Program-made: the position numbers and the translations under genes
Notes under the pieces: generated by a model
Seen by the model: the letters and a program-made list of their open reading frames with translations, nothing else
Told to the model about the DNA's origin: nothing
The model's database searches: none
NCBI GenBank assembly: GCA_009792885.1
Contig: WMCF01000150.1
Coordinates: forward strand, 747,151 to 811,150
Length of the DNA: 64,000 nucleotides
Direction: 5' to 3'
From: Eremophila alpestris peregrina
Lineage: Eukaryota; Chordata; Aves; Passeriformes; Alaudidae
In this document: piece after piece, positions 62,101-64,000 of the stretch
Numbering within the stretch: position 1 is the stretch's first letter
Layout: every line of letters starts with the position of its first letter

Positions 62101-62265
62101 TAAGCTCTGAAAAGCAAGAAGCATTAAAACATAAAAAATAAATCAAAATCTGTCCTGCCAACGGCCTGCAGTCCGTTAGGAGAGCACAGGACTCGTGGAT
62201 TGTGTGTAATTGCGCTCACCTAGAAGGGATTTGTGTTCACCTGCACCTGAGCGCTGCACCCAGCG
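59155..62265. other. Non-coding unique DNA
   Basis: No supportable gene. A short (AAT)n lies at 59,611-59,624 and a (GA)n at 60,199-60,209. A 14-bp palindrome lies at 61,495-61,508. The last 2 kb has few open frames at all. Confidence 0.6.
61495..61508. repeat. 14-bp perfect palindrome
   Basis: GTAGCTCGAGCTAC is its own reverse complement. It lies in otherwise unique sequence. Confidence 0.9.
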
Positions 62266-62291
62266 AAGGGCAATGCTGCCCTCTCGTGGCT
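62266..62291 (-). promoter_or_regulatory. CTCF-like site
   Basis: The + strand reads TGCTGCCCTCTCGTGGCT (62,274-62,291), and its reverse complement AGCCACGAGAGGGCAGCA agrees with the CTCF core (CCAC, any base, AG, R, then GGGCAGC) at essentially all key positions. It lies about 1.5 kb left of the CpG-rich promoter-like block, a common arrangement for boundary sites. Confidence 0.55.
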
Positions 62292-63384
62292 CCCGGCGGG
62301 ATCCACACCCTGCCTCTGCCTCCCCACTGCGGAACGTCCCTCCCAACTCAAACCATCCTGGGATTCTGCTTCCCTCGCGTCTCTCCCAGGCAAAAGCAAT
62401 CCATGTATTATTAAGAGGAAGAGGCTGGCTCTATCAAATCATTGCTTTGCCTGAGGAGGACACACGGGCCGTCTTTGTCGGCCCTTCACACTTGATTAAT
62501 TCATATTTACAACGCTTTGCTTCATCTGAATGGAACTTCTTGTGATTTATTTCCAATATATTTTCAGAAATGCAGCCCTGGCCTGCCAGCACAGAGAGGA
62601 ATTGCCTGAAAAGAAGCTGTGGGTTGGTTCCTAGTGTTTGTTTACTCTCCTTGTAGTAAACAGTAGGTTATGTTGTTTGTGGTGCTTAGTAAATCCCCGC
62701 TTTGTTAAGTGTGTGTTTGCAAGAAGAGCCTTCCCACGTGTGTGTTGTAGCATGATTGTAATAGCAATGTTTTCCTCTGCTTTTCATCTAATTCATTCCC
62801 TGCCTTTCTTATTTTGCCCATCTTTTTATCCTTCCCTCTGATTTACACCAACAGGATTTTCTGGTTTTCCTTTGATTACAAAAAGCTTGGTTTCAGGGCT
62901 TTTTAAATTTACTAATGTGGAGCCTCAGAAATAAGTAAGTACTGTCAGTATGTCCTTCCAGTTAAGAAAACATTGCTTTTTGGAGTACCTTGCCTAACAT
63001 TTTAAAAATGAAATCAGAATCTCTTCAAAACAGATTCAGGACATTAAAAAAAAAGCATAAAAAATTCTATTCGATGGAAAGAGTAATATGACAAATCATG
63101 TCATAACTGGCTCAGACAAACACCTTCCACTCTTCTGACAGTAAAGAACTACATAAATATAATTTATGATCAGGAGTAAATAAACATAGTAAATAAGTCA
63201 ATCCTTGAGACAAAAAGCAGCGAAACATAATTGTTCCAAGGGGTTTTAAGACAGCATATGAACATCAATAGGAATTCTTTTTTTAATAATCTTATAAATT
63301 TGTTTCAGGACTTCAAACATCTCAGAGGTCTCCGTTTTAGCAATGCAAGAGAATATTGCCATTGAAGGGAGAAGCAGATGCCCC
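62292..63384. other. AT-rich non-coding block upstream of the CpG region
   Basis: Mostly AT-rich, CpG-poor DNA with no supportable gene. The 62,400-62,560 part (TTGATTAATTCATATTT and similar) and 62,630-63,340 look like conserved non-coding sequence by texture. An inverted forkhead pair is described separately. Confidence 0.55.
62639..62662. promoter_or_regulatory. Inverted forkhead (FOX) motif pair
   Basis: TGTTTACT at 62,639-62,646 and its exact reverse complement AGTAAACA at 62,655-62,662 are separated by 8 bases. Both contain the forkhead core TGTTTAC. The pair is perfect over 8 bases per arm, more than the 7-base core requires. Confidence 0.4.
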
Positions 63385-63745
63385 ATGCGCTGATGAGGGG
63401 TCCGTGGGTGTCACTGAGGGCTAGTTCAGTTCCCTGACTGTCACTGAGGGGCTTCAAGGGTCACTGGTGGTGGCCCGTGTGACACTGAGGGGCCATGAGG
63501 GACAGAGAGGCAGAGGAAGGAGCCCCGAGCGTCTCTGGAGTGCCACGGAGGAAAACGGGTGTCCCGAGTGCCGCTGAGGGACAAGAAGGCAAGCCGAGTT
63601 TTGCTGAGGGGTATGAGAGACACGGAGCGGCACAGCGGATATCCCGAGTGCCGCTGGGGTGTCCTGAGGGACACAGAGGGGGACAGGAGGTGTCCCGAGT
63701 GTCGCTGTCTGACGCAGGTGCCGCCATGTCCCCTGAGGGCCGGGG
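63385..63745. repeat. Degenerate CTGAGGG-rich repeat
   Basis: CTGAGGG or CTGGGG cores recur many times, with three longer repeats of GTCCCGAGTGCCGCTGAGGG type at 63,561, 63,641 and 63,692 (spacings 80 and 51). Spacing is irregular, so this is a decayed or expanding minisatellite. The 165-codon forward and 144-codon reverse frames over it are probably artefacts of GC-rich repeat. Confidence 0.6.
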
Positions 63746-63837
63746 GGGACACTGGGTTAGAGGCAGGTATCGCGAGGTTCGCCGAGATGCCGGGCAGTCC
63801 GTGAGGGGACGTGGGCGTGGCCTGAGCGAGATTAGAC

Positions 63838-63848
63838 GGGGCGGGGCT
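63838..63848 (+). promoter_or_regulatory. Sp1 GC box
   Basis: GGGGCGGGGCT is a canonical Sp1/KLF site, inside the CpG-rich block and 19 bases left of the E2F motif. Confidence 0.6.
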
Positions 63849-63866
63849 GAGCCGTTGCCGCGCAGA

Positions 63867-63876
63867 TTTTCGCGCC
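63867..63876 (+). promoter_or_regulatory. E2F motif
   Basis: TTTTCGCGCC matches the E2F consensus (TTTSGCGC) perfectly. Together with the Sp1 and YY1-like motifs it suggests a proliferation-linked or housekeeping CpG promoter. Confidence 0.55.
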
Positions 63877-64000
63877 GCACGGGAGCCCCTCCCACCGTTC
63901 CCCTCAGAGCTCCCTCAGAGCCCTCAGCGTCGCGGAGCGTGAGGGAGCGCAGGCGAAGGGCGCCCCCGGGGCTCGATCAAAAGGTGTTGTAGTGGCCTCT

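Larger units (their letters stand above)
63560..64000. promoter_or_regulatory. CpG-island promoter-like region (runs off the window)
   Basis: CpG density rises sharply: I count about 28 CpGs in about 205 bases from 63,768, against near absence elsewhere. Motifs include GCCGCCATGTC (YY1-like, 63,720-63,730), GTGGGCGTGGCC (KLF/Sp1-like, 63,811-63,822), GGGGCGGGGCT (Sp1 GC box, 63,838-63,848) and TTTTCGCGCC (E2F, 63,867-63,876). There is no TATA box. Direction is not fixed: the gene could lie to the right beyond the window. The last bases are too few to identify an exon. Confidence 0.6.

Noticed and set aside
63495..63992. Forward open frame of 165 codons at the right edge
   Set aside because: Lies over a degenerate CTGAGGG repeat and the CpG promoter-like block; Arg/Gly-rich residues are expected from GC-rich sequence. 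A real first exon cannot be excluded, but I cannot support it.
63984..64000. 5' end of a tRNA gene (GTAGTGGCC at the edge)
   Set aside because: Resembles the start of Ser/Leu tRNA genes only over a few bases; the window ends before any diagnostic part.

Overview
The window looks like avian nuclear DNA, probably from a songbird. The main evidence is a set of truncated copies matching the 3' end of the bird/reptile CR1 LINE family (four short + strand fragments, one head-to-tail pair, one - strand copy). CpG is depleted almost everywhere and microsatellites and minisatellites are frequent. This identification rests on recognising CR1 by eye; no database was searched.

I found no protein-coding gene I can support. 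The open frames are short, overlap on both strands, mostly lack splice context and resemble no protein family I recognise. Several of the longer ones exist only because they run through tandem repeats. I read the window as intergenic or large-intron DNA that ends at its right edge in a CpG-rich promoter-like block (about 63,560-64,000).

Layout. 1-7,000: unique non-coding DNA with AT-rich, possibly conserved blocks. 7,361-7,677: a G-rich 19-bp minisatellite broken by a 138-bp assembly gap. 8,205-8,232: C20A8. 14,291-15,344: a CR1 fragment followed by a 31-bp minisatellite. 19,983-21,911: two CR1 3' ends. 23,571-23,697: a CCTT/CCCT tract. 23,892-24,139: an open stretch flanked by good splice signals, the only exon candidate. 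24,543-24,833: three 102-bp repeats. 25,765-27,612: two blocks that look like regulatory elements, one with an inverted SOX-type pair and a 14-bp palindrome. 27,663-28,036: two tandem CR1 copies. 30,619-30,800: another CR1 piece. 37,100-37,530: small repeats and an AT-rich block. 40,386-41,640: a purine-rich minisatellite next to a relic of an old CR1-clade LINE with a recognisable reverse-transcriptase segment. 44,695-44,884: a GATA array. 47,628-47,708: a perfect 38-bp duplication. 51,660-51,850: a reverse-strand CR1. 59,107-59,154: a GGAT array.

Right edge, 62,266-64,000: a CTCF-like site, an AT-rich block with an inverted forkhead pair, a degenerate CTGAGGG-rich repeat, and a CpG-dense stretch with Sp1/KLF, YY1 and E2F-type motifs. 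Together these look like the upstream architecture of a CpG-island promoter whose transcript lies mostly outside the window.

No operon, tRNA, rRNA, CRISPR array or intact mobile element was found. No previously undescribed system is demonstrated. The best leads are the candidate exon, the SOX-pair block, the relic LINE and the right-edge promoter.
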